A stretch of DNA of 64,000 nt from Lasioglossum baleicum (GCF_051020765.1 NC_134937.1:16050947-16114946), one strand, 5' to 3'. Shown: positions 1-12,732, counted from the stretch's first letter. A program made the numbers and translations. The notes: generated from the sequence alone by a model not told the origin.

Positions 1-1608
1 AATGAAATCTTCTATGGAACTACGGGAAAAATGTTTTAACCCTGTCGAGGTCGAGGTCTTAAAAATTTCTTATTGGTCGTGACGTGGCCTGGTTTAACTG
101 ATATTCAAGTTCGAGCACTGATTACCATTTTTACACGGAAAATCGAGTATGAAAAATGCTCAGTTTACGATACAGATACTATTTATAATCATTGACGCGT
201 TAAATGCCACGTAGGTCACATATGGGTGACACTAATTTTTGACCATGTTCAAAAATTATTTCTTTTTTCTTCCGATTCATTTGAGTAAACTGAAGCTTGT
301 CAGGATTTTTAAGATGTAAAAATCTGAACTTTCCATGAGGAATTTCATTGCGACCAAGTGAGCACACTATTAGAATATGTATTGAAACCATAGGCACAAT
401 TATTTTTATTACATAAAGTAGGAAACGAACGTGAAGTTTTCATATTGAAATTTTCTGTCACCCAAATGCGATATAATTTTCTGGGATACGATTATAAAAT
501 TCAAAAGCAATCCATTCTTCATCATCAAAAAATCCAGTTCTTGGTCCTGTTACATTAGAATACTAACATAAAGCCGCAGCTATGACTGCACATCATGAAT
601 ATCAACGGAGACGCCACGAATTTCAATTTTCGCGAGAAATTACAGGCAACTGGAGTGTTCGCGAGCTGTAAATATTCGTTTACAGCGAAATGGATTTCCG
701 CGATGGTCGCACGGGGCTGATATTTCGAAAATCGAGATCGGTCTGGGTGTATCTGTTAAAAAGGAACAAAATTCTGGCCGCTCCTTTCCTCGCCTCGGGG
801 CGAGTCCCCTCGTCCGGATTGAAGCACTCAACAATCGAGCCTGCACCCTGATGGCGTCGCGAAAAGAGAACAGAGAAGAATCGGGAAAAAAGAGAGGAGC
901 CAGACCTGTCCGCCGGAAAAAAGATTGGACGGACGAAAGAGCGGGGTGCGGAGAGAACGAGAGAGAAAGAGACAGGGGGAGAGAGAGGTAGGAAGTGTGG
1001 CCGTAGAAAATTGTTTCCAGGCCGCGCGGTAATCTGCTAATAGGGTGTCCACGCTCCGACCGGTAATCCGTAATCCATCAATACCGGCTCGATCCTGTAC
1101 CGGTGCTCACATACTTAACAAGCCTGGCCTATCGACGATAATTTCTACACGTTCGCGTGTGTTTTGTCACATAATATTGTACGAGGCCTGTCCCGGCCTC
1201 CCTGAAAATATTCTGAGCCGTCACGTCGAACGCGCAGCAATCAAATGACGGCTTATACACAGCTTTTTGTCATTCGAAACAATGCGATCTTTTAGTTGAT
1301 GCAAACACAAAATTTCAACTAATAGTGCAAGTGATTTGAAAGTAGTCAGCCATCTTAACACATCAAGTTCTCCAGTGTAATTCAATTTATCTCCCGAGGC
1401 TTATACTTTCCTAAATTGTTACAGGGCTTGAAAGAGCAAAAAGAGATATATTATTAAATGATCATACAGTTTCTACATCTCTCAAAACGAGTACCGAACA
1501 TAAAATAAACAGAATTGCAAATGACGCAGTAGTAGCAGCAGTTTTAAATATTTGTAACATTTTGCTTTGGCACCAACTTACTTATTATAACTATCACTAA
1601 CCTTACAC

Positions 1609-2225
1609 CAGAGTTGGGCAAAAATTTATTCAACGATTGACGACTAAATTTCTACTTCAATCGTTAATTGCAATGAACAATTGATCCCCTAGTTTAATCG
1701 TTAAAATTGCGGTTAACGATTAAATACTTATTAATCGTTAATTGCGGTTAACGATTAAATACTTATTAAATGTTAAAATTGCGGTTAACGATTAAATACT
1801 TATTAATCGTTAAAATTGCGGTTAACGATTAAATACTTATTAAATGTTAATTGCGGTTAACGATTAAATTTCTACTTTAGTAGTTAATTGCGATTAACGA
1901 TTATTAATTGTCAATCGGATAATTGATCAATGATTAACTGCTGAAATTTCGAAATGAAATACGGAATCAAAACTGTATGAATACTGAAAGAAATGTAAAC
2001 TGAATTTAGGTGTATTATCATTTGGTCTATATACATATAATACAAACTCTGTTTACGTTGCTTTTATGTTTTTTTTCGATGATTTCTTTTTTTAATCAAG
2101 GATTGACGATTAACTCCATCAATCGATTGAATCAATCGTCGATTTTTCGATGATTTCTTTTTTTAATCGTACACTTTATACAATCAATCATGATTAAAAT
2201 TTCAATCGATTAATGCCCAACTCTG
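1609..2225. mobile_element. hAT-like non-autonomous element with internal minisatellite
   Basis: A 617-bp element starting CAGAGTTGGGCA and ending with its exact complement TGCCCAACTCTG. It is flanked by near-identical 8-bp sequences, ccttacac (1601-1608) and ccgtacac (2226-2233), which fits the 8-bp target duplication of hAT transposases. There is no coding capacity. The interior is built almost entirely of variants of 'ttaacgattaaat', including a clean tandem block at about 1696-1905. Confidence 0.8.
1696..1905. repeat. 35-37 bp tandem repeat inside the hAT-like element
   Basis: The core 'gcggttaacgatta' recurs at 1709, 1744, 1781, 1818 and 1853, so the spacing is 35, 37, 37 and 35 bases. 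Units alternate between two linker variants (attaatcgttaa and attaaatgttaa), suggesting a higher-order dimer of about 72-74 bases. Confidence 0.85.
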
Positions 2226-3351
2226 CCGTACACCAAGTCTTAAAACATAAAATGAAATCATATAGAATATAGAATAATATATATACACTGTGAATTGCGA
2301 ATGACGTAAAAAGTAATTTACCGAGAATCAGAACAGAGGGACGAAATAAAAATTTCCGACCGGTGATAATTTCATAGCCGGCGTTGCGGTAAATTGCGTT
2401 AAACAGAACCCTAAGTGCATCCCGTTAAACATCATGACACCGGGACGCTCGAAAAACTGGAATCAGCCACTCGCGCTCCTCGCCAGGGCTAATAAAAATG
2501 AAGCAGCCCATCACAAACATAAATGTAAATAGGATCTCGAGAAGACTATTCAATTTCCCCTGAATAACTTTAAATAAAAACCACCGTTGGCCTACTTTCC
2601 CGGGGGCGCATTATTCATTTGCACGAGGCATTTGAAACCTGTCGTAAATAGCCCACTCCGGGACTGAATGCCGTTTTTTCGTGCGGACCGACTGCAGAAA
2701 TTAAAGTTGTTTAATTTCATGGTAGAAAGCGTGACTTCGGCCCTGCACGGGCAGCCCTCTCCAGGGGCGGACAGAGAATTTTCACGAGACAGTACGCGGC
2801 GTTTTGTCTGTTCGAGCGGGTCGAAGGAAAATTTCTAGTTTTCCTCCTTGTCCCCCCTCCTCGTCACGCGCATTGAATTTCCCGTGAATAAGGTTCCCGA
2901 GGTGGTGGAGGATGGAAACGTCTGTCGGCTCGGTCGCGTATAACTTTATTTCTCTCCTTAATTCCGCCCCGGGATGAAACAAGAGGGTCTAACGGGATTT
3001 CCTTCGAGGCCGGGAGATCTCGTTGATTTTTCAAACGCGCCGCGAGATTCAACCGGCTGAAGGAATGGTAACTGCGTTGCTGAAGCGCGATGCCGCGACG
3101 GATAGCTTGGCTTCAGAAAATGTATCTTCATTTTTGACGGCTCCGCTTCCACGTTTTTACACGTGAACTGTCGGCAAACTTACTGATAACAAATTTCCGC
3201 TTGGTGTTGTTTCTCAGAAAAACTAACTCAACATTTTAACCAACTAACTCCTAGAACATCTTATATCTAGACTGCAAAATCAAAATGTTCTGCATCGCGT
3301 GTGCGATGCAGTACCAATATGTTCATAGATTTTTTTAACCTTCTACTGTTT

Positions 3352-3466
3352 AACGCGTTGAATGCCGCACGAATTTCGAGTACTTCACACAAAGTTTCAT
3401 TTGTTTCATATTTTGGCAGTAATAAATTTATGACAATCATTTGTAAGTAATGGCATTCAACGTGTT
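3352..3466. mobile_element. Small inverted-end element (115 bp)
   Basis: Ends aacgcgttgaatgcc (3352-3366) and ggcattcaacgtgtt (3452-3466) are inverted copies with one mismatch in 15. Related single ends occur at about 199-235 (acgcgttaaatgccacg) and about 17192-17222 (taacgcgttaactggaacg). No coding capacity; class unknown. Confidence 0.45.
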
Positions 3467-4989
3467 GATAGCTCACCCAGCCAATTTTTGTTGAATGCAT
3501 ACAAATCTACAATCCAATTATAACGTATCTGAAAATAAATCGAACCAAAAGTTCATTTGAAGACAAAAGTTTGAAGAATCTGAAAGTATGTTTAAATTAC
3601 TTCATGATCAACAAATGCGGGAGCAGAATATGAAAAAGATTAAGGAAAAATTTCGTTCATCGCGCCAAACAGATTGGCGTACTCGCAATCTGACTATAGG
3701 CGGTCCTTAACTACTGCCGGTGATATAGCGCCGGTTCGATCAGCCCCTGTTTGAACCGCGCTCCCATTGAATTTCCATTTATGATATCGAGCCGCCGATA
3801 CGGTTGCTTATTTTTGCGCATTAAATCCTCGTTTTGGCAATTACTCTGGCCAGCCATCCCCCGGCTCCGTCCAGCCGCACCTCGTTAGAAGGTGAAACGT
3901 ACCCCCGGGGCCGATGGTTCTCAAAGTTTTCTTGTTGTAGTTCCACGATTCGTTCGAGCGAGCCGGCCCGTTGTTCCCGCAAGTTCTGGCCCCCGATTTT
4001 TGCGAACGGGATTTCACATTTTAATTGCCACTCGAGAGCCAAGATTCCCGACGGGCGAATTTTATTCGCGATTAAACGCGAGCGTAAACGGTCGTCGAAA
4101 TTTGGCGACTCCCGGAAACTGGAGGAGTTTAAATGGAGCTTCCGCGCGCCGGTTTGAGAACCGTTTTAATAACGCGATACTATCAAAATTCACTTCGTCA
4201 GGCGAGTTTTAACCGATGGACTCACTCCCCAGGCGTAATAGAAGCCACCGTTTTTCACCGATTCTCTTTCTCCGCCAACGATTTTTTCCCCCGTGTTCGT
4301 TCGTTCTTCCGTTTATCCTATTTTTCCGTTTTTCTTTTTATTTTAATTCCGCAGACTCGAGCAATATTATCGCGAACGAACGCGCCCAGTAATGACTACC
4401 GCGTAATGACCGGCCCCGGCCACTAGGCTTCGTAATGGCGCCTCTCGCCATATTGCAATTTGAATTCCGCTGAAATCAGTGGAAAAATGGTGGCGGGTCT
4501 CGCAGAATGAATATGTTAATTGGCTTTGGAATTGGCTGTCTCTATCGGTGATTGATTAAAATTCGATACGTGCCGCGCGGCGCCGCACTGGCCCCGCGAC
4601 GATCGCCTGAGGGGCGGTTCGTTGGTGTGAGGGATCACTGCGACGGACGGGGGATCACGGAAGTTACTTTACGGATAAACGAGATTGAAATTTCGATGGA
4701 AATTACCGTCGGTATCTGTGGACTTAAGCGGTCGGTCGTCAAGTCAAACAAAAGTCGAGGACTCGTCATCCACGGATGAACGCACGCTTCGCAACATTAT
4801 TCGATGCAGCAATAACCTTCCACGAGCTCACAGTGAGCCGCTATCGCAAAAAGCTGGACAAAATTCGCGTCATTGTTAACCCTCGGACAGCGATCCATTC
4901 TTACAACTGGGCTGCAGATCATCATGTGTAAAAATTTATTTTGAAAATTAAATTTTTATCTGGCACCTGTTTGTTGCAATCGACGGACG

Positions 4990-5022
4990 AAATTTTTATT
5001 TTGCACAAAGATCCACGTTTGA
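4990..5022. repeat. Single end of the ~200-bp TA-flanked MITE family
   Basis: The stretch 'aatttttattttgcacaaag' followed by 'atccacg' matches the 3' end of the complete copy at 58924-59124. No partner end was found nearby. Confidence 0.55.
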
Positions 5023-5790
5023 GGAGAAATGTTATTGCTTATTTTTAGAGAACAAATTTTGTTTGGAATGAGACGCGCAGTCTAATTAGGAGACATGCGA
5101 CATACGCACGAAATGAAAAATGACTGCGGAGCGGTACAGTTCGTTGAACAATTTTAGAAATTTTATTTGGTCCACCAATCCTCGTCCACGTTTTAAACAC
5201 ACGAATTTCACAGTCTGCCAATTATTTAGGTTACAAAACTCACCGACCCCGGAGCGATGTGTTAATCCATGGTGCACAAGAGTTACAAATTGGAACGGTT
5301 AATGAAACTGGCAGGAAAAAATGTTGCGCATCCAGGCGAATGAAATTCGAGTACCGCGAAAACGACTCGACAGATGTTGTAAGGTTACGAGACGACTCTG
5401 TTCCGGGTCTCGAGGAACACGGGTGTGCTTGCATGTGTATTTCAGCTCTGCCGGGGAACACTCGTACATGTTGACTTTCACCTGCGGATTTATCGCGACG
5501 CACCTCCTGGGAATATTATCATTGGGGAGCAACCGTGTCTTGTTTCTCGCGTGTAGTGTCCTGCTTTCGCTAGAATCCCGGCTGTGCGGCCGATAAATTC
5601 CGCGCACGAAAATTACCCTACTATAGGCATATTTATTTGAAAGCTCGTTTGCCGTTAGTGCGCCATTTCTCGGAACAGAAATTAATCAATTGCTATTGAA
5701 TTGGAATTGTACAGGTTGAATTGATCAAACAAAGTATACGTACGTACGTCATACATATAATAACGAAAATCGAATGCAAGGAGATAATTA

Positions 5791-5990
5791 CACTGCTTTT
5801 GTGATTCTATGCACTTATGAGAAAAATGAGTACATGAAATACAACGCAGTAGAAGCATGAGAAAAGTACACGGATCTGATAATTTTTAAATAATCAAAAA
5901 TTATTTAAAGGGAAACGAATTATTACGTGAAACCCGTATCTTCTAATTGATGCAGCAAATATTTATTTCGCATGAAAATCTGCACCCTGG
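5791..5990 (+). mobile_element. MITE, ~200-bp TA family, degenerate copy
   Basis: The left part (gtgattctatgcacttatga, then gaaaaatgagtacatgaaa) matches the left end of the 43104 and 58924 copies. The right part (aatatttatttcgcatgaaa, then atctgcaccct) matches their right end. Length agrees with the family. Both ends have decayed, so the boundaries are approximate. Confidence 0.6.
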
Positions 5991-7553
5991 CAATAATATT
6001 GATCATGATATTACACGTTGTAAAATGATCGACAGGGGCTGCTATTTACTTCGCCAGCGATGATTTTCTCAAAACATTTTTCCCCGGGGATAATTCAATT
6101 TCCCGATAGTCATTTTATAATGAAGGTAAGTGGAAAGACGCCGTAAATGAAGGCGGTTCAGAGAGTTCCGTTGTTGGCGACGGTACGCCGACGTTAATGA
6201 AACACGTCCACCGTTGGCAATTGTCCCACCGCAGCAACGACAACGAGCACCCTAACGTAGAAGGAAGAGCTGGTATCTAACCGGACTGCCCTGTTTCGTC
6301 CCGTTTCCATTAGAATGCATCTATATACGTCGTCAGTCCAGATCTTTCACTGTTCCCCTCTGAATTCAAATGAGACCTTCCTTTTCGATTTAATTCTTTC
6401 GCATCTCTCGGGCGTGAAGTCCTGATGCATTTCTCTTTCTGTGTCCCAGCCGATTATTACAGAACACCGGCCTTTGAGAAATGAAAAGGGACTATATTAA
6501 TTATTAATGTTCACAAACTCGACAGCAATGAATAAGTATTACTACAATGCAAATTTACTTCAATATCTATTTTTCGAATCAGCGTAAATGTTAATTCCCC
6601 GGGAATATATACTTTATGCACATAGCGACGGAGAAACAATTTTTCTTGTGATAAGAATTTTTATTTTATTTTTGTAAAGATGTTCAATTTTCTTTTTTCT
6701 TTATCTAGTTTCAGTTTCATATTTTTAGATTGGATTGTAGGCATCGTTGAAGATCACGGTTATTTTCTTCTTGTGATGTCGCCGAATTATTTGTCAGCAT
6801 TGTTGTATGTTAAAATATTTGAAAATCCGTTTGTGCAAGATAAGAAGCAATACAATCAAGTGAACATCCACAGCCGAACTTCAGCCCAGGTTCAAGGACG
6901 ACGCAGGATCCAACTGGAACAGATCCACGTATGATCGATCTCGAGTCTGCCTCTCTGGAGAGGCTTTCCGAGGGTCGTTCTTTTCTCTTATTTAATATAG
7001 TTCGCGAGACGAGATCGTGACAGGTTGGAAATTCGCCGCAGGTCGATCGGGAACGCGGAGAACGGTTCGCGATCCTATCCCGGCGGCAGTGGCGACTACG
7101 TCTGGCGTGGAAAAATGCCTGGGGCCACGTAGAACGTAGCGATAACACAATCGTTTCGCTTTTTCCACACGTTCGAGGCTGCTCGGCGCGCTCTCTCGCT
7201 TTCCGCCCACGCCTCTTGGCCGTCAACTGGCTCTTTCGTTCGTCCTGGCCGTATTCAAAGCGCAAGGAGCAAAAGGGGAAAGAGCGTGTGCACAAAGATC
7301 ACATGCCGGCCAGATTGAGGCTGCAGGGTAAACGCTCGTGTTCTCTCTTGTCCTCCGCCAACTTCCGTTTCCTCTTAAATTTCTCCCCGCCGCGTCGCGC
7401 CACCCCGTCTTCGTCGTTCTTCCACACCTTTGCCTCGAAGCCACCTACCTGCTCCCTCGCTTTGAGCAAATCTGCGTGAAAATGGGAAGAACGTCTGGGC
7501 ACGAAGGCTGCATGAGGGTGCATGTGTTATGTGTGTGCACTTGGAACCAGCCA

Positions 7554-7580
7554 TCTCTCTCTCTCTCTCTCTCTCGCTCT
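7554..7580 (+). repeat. (CT)n microsatellite
   Basis: An uninterrupted CT run of about 11 units, then an interrupted extension. Confidence 0.95.
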
Positions 7581-8519
7581 CCGACTTCCCGTATTTAAGA
7601 AGGACAGCGACAGGGGACAGGGTATTCGCCAGGACATCGCCGAGAATATCAGACGCGTCCCGATGACAACCAGCACCCCCGTTGAATAACGAGAACCCGG
7701 CGATAGAGCTCTTGGCACCGAGTTCGGAATTACTTTTGCACCACGCTGGTTTTCTTTGGCGAGCCGCTCCAGTCGTGATGGATTAATAGAGAAGCGACGC
7801 TGCGAGGATTTCAATTCCGTGCCAGGCGCTTGATGAAGCCTCGCGTTGGTCCCTTCGAAATCATCTTTTTATAGGCCTTTGTTGCTGCGGTGCATAATGT
7901 CGCGTGATACACTCGCATGTCCCGTGCTCGTAATTTTTTTCACGAGGTCTGCGCTATTTTGCATCGCGGCCTGTCAACAGAACGTTTTATTCATGGAAAT
8001 TTTACTCACATTCATTTACTGTAATTCGTAGTAAAGTCTTGTCGTCTCGATCATGCGTCCGTTCGGGCTGGTTGTCGCTGATCGACTTCTCCGACTGCTA
8101 GTTGATACCCCTTTTATTTTCTCATCCCCATTTCTTAGCGGATGTTCATCGTTGGGCCATTTTGCATAGCGACAACTTTACATTGAACGTGTCAATATTT
8201 TTGCTGAAAATTTTGTGCAATATTTTAGTTGATCCAATTGTCGATGTTAAGTACGCCCACTTTATGCTGCTAGGAGGTCTTTTAATAAAGTACTTTTGAC
8301 GAATTTCTCTTTCGAATTTGGTGGTTGTAAATTTCACAATTCTGTTTCTTCAACAATCGCGTTCCTACCAATAATGTATAAACTATTAGGCTCGCCATGT
8401 TCATTAACAATTGTTTCATTCTTCTATAAACAAAAATACACTTCTCGGTTATATGGTGTGGCCGAATAACATTTACAAGCGCGCAGAGGGTGATTCTGCA
8501 TATAACAACCGGTGGTGCG

Positions 8520-9053
8520 TTAAGGATGTTCTGGAGGTATATAAAAACGCAACAAAATTTTTGAAAATTTGACAAGATATAATTCTTACTAAATTAATGC
8601 AATTACCAAAGTTTGTGTTCGATTCACTGCACCATTTAAGAATTATAGCAACTTAAAGTTTGCACATTTTAACACGTCTTCTTATGGAGAATTCATAAAA
8701 TTCCACTTCAAACCCTATTTAAACCTTGAAAAAACGCAACGAGAAACTCCAGTTTTCTTTTTATATGTAGTTAAAAATTATGTAATTAATTATGTTCACA
8801 ATTTATTAGGATTCACTGAACAGTTACAGAGCAAAAAAATTATAAACTGTTACAGAACGTCAAATTTATCGTGTTGTCTCTCACTAGCATGGAAACGTGA
8901 CAAGTGTAGGCCACTGAATATAGCTACAGAGGGTACAGTATTCGCAAAAGTTTAATGCAAAATATACTCATGAATCGCTTTCATTGTCATGTATTGATGG
9001 ATTTCGAATTTCTTGTACTTTTGTCTCCCATTGTACCTCCAGAACATCCTTAA
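8520..9053. mobile_element. TTAA-flanked non-autonomous element with perfect 20-bp ends
   Basis: The ends TTAAGGATGTTCTGGAGGTA (8520-8539) and its exact complement (9034-9053) bound 534 bp. Each end includes TTAA, the target duplicated by piggyBac-type transposases, so a piggyBac-like MITE is a reasonable reading. The inner end (GGATG) is not the usual CCC start of that superfamily, so the class is inferred only. No coding capacity. Confidence 0.7.
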
Positions 9054-10625
9054 GTCTATCCCAATGAAGTGTTAGCTTCCGAAAAGACCTAATTTTAACC
9101 AATTTCGTGGCACGAAAATTTCCGGATGAGTTCCGCTTATTTCATAGAAACGATCTACTGCGCGTGGGCTCTTCCCGAGTAAATGAAGTTTAGTCGACAG
9201 TGCCGATCGAAACCTCGTTTATAAGTACGATCTGTCGATCGCGCCTGCGTCGCGTCGTCGTCCGTCCCGGAATCCCCTATCGCCGTTCATTCTTCTCGTT
9301 TATCCCGATTTTTCGTACCTACGTTCACGGACCGGCGCTTCCGGCGGATTGTTAGACGAGCCAATTGTAAAGCAATTTCCGCGGCGAAACCCGAACCGGT
9401 CGAATTAATGCGGTGCCACTCTTTATAATTGTTCTCGTCAAGGAAATCGGATTACGGATTTAGCCGGGGCTCGCCGGGACAAAGCGTCGCTGCTGTAATT
9501 CCATTCTTTTGAACGGGGAAATCTGCGCGTATCGCGCGCGGAAGCTTCGCCCCGATAACCCCCGAGGCCGTCCACCATTTGTATTCCCCGATCGTCCCCC
9601 GTTTCTCCACCCACCGCGCACCCCCGGAACCGTCCAACAACCATGTCCCATCCCTTTTACTACACCCGTGGTCTGGGCGGACGGGGGTGTGTAACCATAC
9701 ACTGCGAACCAGAAACCCGTGACCAGTGTAAGCGGCCGTTACAACGGGCGACGTGTTAATTAACGTCTCTTTAGCATGATAATCTGTACGCGATATCCAT
9801 TAGCTCGTCAAAATACATCATGCACGGTAAAGCGATTTACCTGGCGCCGATGAAATTACCGGGAACAGGCTCTTGGTCGCGTCGCCTTAAATTATTATCG
9901 CTAACGCGAACCTTGTTCTCTCCCTCTCTCGTGCACCGATGCTACCGAGACGGTCACTCGCGATAATGATCCTGGTGAAATTCATCTCTGCGAGCGGGCA
10001 CAGGGTCGCATTCGATGACACGCGCGGTAAAGTTTATCCCCAGCCGATGGCCGAAGGGAAATCGACCAGGAAATCGGGTTAGAATGAACGCCAAGCGGTT
10101 TTCTAGAGAGAATCGTTGACACTTTCGGAGACAGTGGCTGCCGTTACTTACGTACAAGTAGTGTGTATTTTAATTTTCACGAACCTCAGATCCATGAACC
10201 TCTTAAACGAACCTCTATTATACGAATCTACAGCCCAGGGTGTTGTTATTATTGTTATTATTACTATATTATGCTCAAGTAAAGTAGAACCAATGATATC
10301 TGAATTATTCCAACTAGCTTCTTTAAATAGCTCAATCTAAGGCGATCAATATGTGTAAAAGTGCAAATACAGTAGCAAGTAGCTTGATATGTATTACATT
10401 TCTTATAACATTTTTAGGCATTAAAAATTTGACTGCATACGTAACGCGAGTCCGTGACTGTCGCGGGCTAGCCACTTAAGGGGTTACAAGTGAGGTATCG
10501 GAGATCTTCCCGTGGATGAACTATACAATAACTATAGTAAAGCGGTCACACCTACTATTTAACGTGTATGGGATCAGGACCCACCATACAAAATACGTAT
10601 GTAGATTAGGAAAAGTCGGAGGATT

Positions 10626-10752
10626 ACTGTTCAGAGCACAAGAGAAAACTAGCGAGAGGGGAACGGGACAAGAGCAACGCAAAGGCAATCTGAATGGTCA
10701 TGCTTCTTTCCCCGTTCCCTTCCCGCTAGTTTTCTCTCGAGCTCTGCACAGT
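10626..10752. repeat. Long imperfect hairpin, 49-bp arms and 29-bp loop
   Basis: The arm 10626-10674 is the inverted copy of 10704-10752, matching at roughly 42 of 49 positions, with the run 'gagaaaactagcg' unbroken. It could be a small foldback element or a transcribed hairpin within the receptor intron. It lies about 700 bases past the 5' splice site of intron 3. Confidence 0.75.
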
Positions 10753-11455
10753 ACCTGGGTGTGCGCGATAGCTGATCAGCTACAAGTAGTATTCCCTATT
10801 TTTCCTGAAATCCTACACGTGTGACACAGTGTCGCCAGATCGAGGAAATCGAGGGGAATATAGTTCACCCCCTCTCTGATGACCAGACCAGTCTACGGCA
10901 CGAGCACCGTGGTCTACGGTCTTAGTGGGGGACGTTGGAGTGTGCGCATGCTGCTGGAATAGGATAGTGGAAGGGGAAAGAGGAGAGGAAAGAGATATCC
11001 ATTTGGATATCTATCTGGCGACACTGGTGTCGTCAAACAAAAAAGTCAGTTGGAAGGAGACGCCCCTAATCACACGTATTTTCGACTCTAGCGAAATATT
11101 GGCAAAGATACTAGATAGCGTGTGCCGTCAAAGTCTACACATTGGGACCACGGAGGATGGTGGGGACAGGTGTATCGAGTGTCCCCCTTGCCCCAGTGCC
11201 ATCGCAGGTGACATCTGTTTAGCTACCAATAATCGTGCATGAATCGAGACGCGTGCACGTGGCTGAACGATCGATCAGAGCTGGTCCAGCCGAATCCGAA
11301 GACACCACGAATTCCTCGTGCGTCGCATTCAAAACGAATGTAAAAGAGGCAGTCAGTCACGAACGGGAGACCTGGTTCACCAGGTGAGGGGTGAAAAAAG
11401 GTCCGACGCGGATCGATCGTCGGCAGCCAGCAGTCAGACGGCGGTGTGTACGTAC

Positions 11456-11687
11456 CTCCATGCCACGTCGATTCCTCCATCGCACCCACTTGTTGAACCC
11501 CGGCCGCCAATACTCGACGAAGTACTCCTCGGTGTACTCGACCCCGTGGCCGTTCCCGAACCTGCCCTGGGTCTTGGTGGACGTCAGCACCCGTGGACTG
11601 TGCAGGTTCACCTCGAGGTACTCCCTGCCCTCCTTCGTAACCATATTTTTCGGACACCATGCGCCGCCGCCTTTGTCCTGTCTCAGC
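11456..11687 (-). CDS. Ddr: Ddr-like receptor, third coding exon (middle of discoidin domain)
   Basis: Minus-strand exon of 232 bases: one base plus 77 codons. The acceptor is TTTCTCAG|G (AG at 11689-11688) and the donor is ATGGAG|GTACGT (GT at 11455-11454, phase 0). Recognisable DDR motifs in order are GGGAWCPKN (second conserved Cys, residue 106 of the joined product), a YLEVNL strand, TQGRFGNGHG (residues 134-143), EEYFVEYWRPG and KWVRWRNRRG (to residue 171). These are the strand and collagen-binding-loop motifs of the DDR discoidin domain. The domain is incomplete: the last 40 or so residues, including the closing 'CMRVE.YGC' segment, must lie in an exon before base 1, and I found no match to that motif on the minus strand of 1-11455. 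The juxtamembrane, transmembrane and kinase parts are also missing. Reading frames on the plus strand over this interval are shadows of this exon. Confidence 0.95.
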
Positions 11688-12127
11688 CTGAGAAACCGAG
11701 GAATTACAGCAAGAATTATTACCGGCGCTCTCCACAGGCCCACACGGAATATTCTCGTGCACGAACGTATTCCACGTTTACGAGGGAATCACGTGCGTTA
11801 CATACATATGGGAATCTACACCGACGCGCTCGAAAGTAGTCGGACATTTATACCATCGCTTTGAAATATTCACGGGGGCACCACCGTAACGCGGGGGCGG
11901 TTCCTTCGATGATGAATTCGGCGGACGGTGACTCTTCCGGCGATAATGGAAATTGAGAAGTGTAAGAGAAAGCATATTTATTTCTTAATTTATATCTTTC
12001 AGACAGGGTGTTCCAACCGTGGAGGGGGTGATTTTACGTGAGAAAACGAATCGAAAATGCGCAATATATATTTTTGAAATTTAAATCGCGTGACGCGTCT
12101 GATTATGCCGATTCTTACGATTACAAA

Positions 12128-12220
12128 ATATAGTCTGTCCAACAGACTATCTGAGAAGTATAACTCTATCGCACTGAAGTGGTTATGTTTACCTTTACTG
12201 AACTGTTGGACAGACTATAT
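12128..12220. mobile_element. 93-bp hairpin element with perfect 18-bp ends
   Basis: The ends atatagtctgtccaacag (12128-12145) and ctgttggacagactatat (12203-12220) are exact inverted copies. The ends contain TA, so a Tc1/mariner-type MITE is possible. No coding capacity. Confidence 0.75.
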
Positions 12221-12640
12221 AGGCACGTGAACTTGGCGGATTTTCAGCAATCTATTAATTATTTCATGAAGATTGCAGATTTCTAATAATAGCGGAACGC
12301 AACAGCACGTCCCGAGATTCAGCCGCGTATCTGAATCGCGTAACATCCCCCTAGTTAGCGTACACACCCTCGACCATATTCTTTGTCGGATACGAGAGCG
12401 ATGGGAAAAAAAATAATTAATGGTCTCTGTCTTGTTCTCCCTCTTTCTCATTTTCTGCGCGCTGGTTCCACACTGGCATCGACGGGTGTTCGCGTATAAA
12501 TTAATGACGCCTGGATTGATTTACGAGCGACCGTTTAACCGGCGGTTTTTTCAGTATCGATTTTGAGTTATTTATAATCATTTATATGTATCGAACAGCT
12601 TTTTGCTATAATGGCTTTCAACGCGGGCGCGCGGTGGGAA

Positions 12641-12732
12641 GAAGAGAGGCGAATGAAAGAACAGAGAGAGAGAGAGAGAGACAGAAGAAGAGAGCGAGAG
12701 AGAGAGAGATAGAGAGGAAGAGAGAGGGAGGA
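12641..12732 (+). repeat. GA-rich simple repeat
   Basis: About 90 bases of (GA)n and GAA/GGA variants on the plus strand. Read from the gene's strand this is a TC-rich tract. Confidence 0.9.

Larger units (their letters stand above)
1..11455 (-). other. Ddr-like gene, intron 3 (partial)
   Basis: The intron starts at the GTACGT donor at 11455 and runs off the window. No coding exon could be supported. It holds a small inverted element (3352-3466), a hAT-like element (1609-2225), one paired MITE (5791-5990) and a single MITE end (4990-5022), a CT microsatellite (7554-7580), a TTAA-flanked element (8520-9053) and a long imperfect hairpin (10626-10752). GC-richer CpG-containing stretches (for example 640-1240, 2600-3150, 3830-4480, 7000-7800, 9100-9700) give open frames on both strands without recognisable protein motifs. 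I see no gene in them. Confidence 0.75.

Noticed and set aside
1696..1905. CRISPR-like regular spacing of repeats
   Set aside because: The repeats are directly adjacent with no unique spacers, lie inside a hAT-like element, and the genome is eukaryotic.
6810..7295. 161-codon minus-strand frame as a possible further Ddr exon
   Set aside because: No match to the end of the discoidin domain (CMRVE and closing Cys), nor to stalk, transmembrane or kinase motifs.
11318..11864. Plus-strand frames of 157-173 codons and a 179-codon minus-strand frame
   Set aside because: They overlap the well-supported 11456-11687 exon in other frames and contain no motif of their own.
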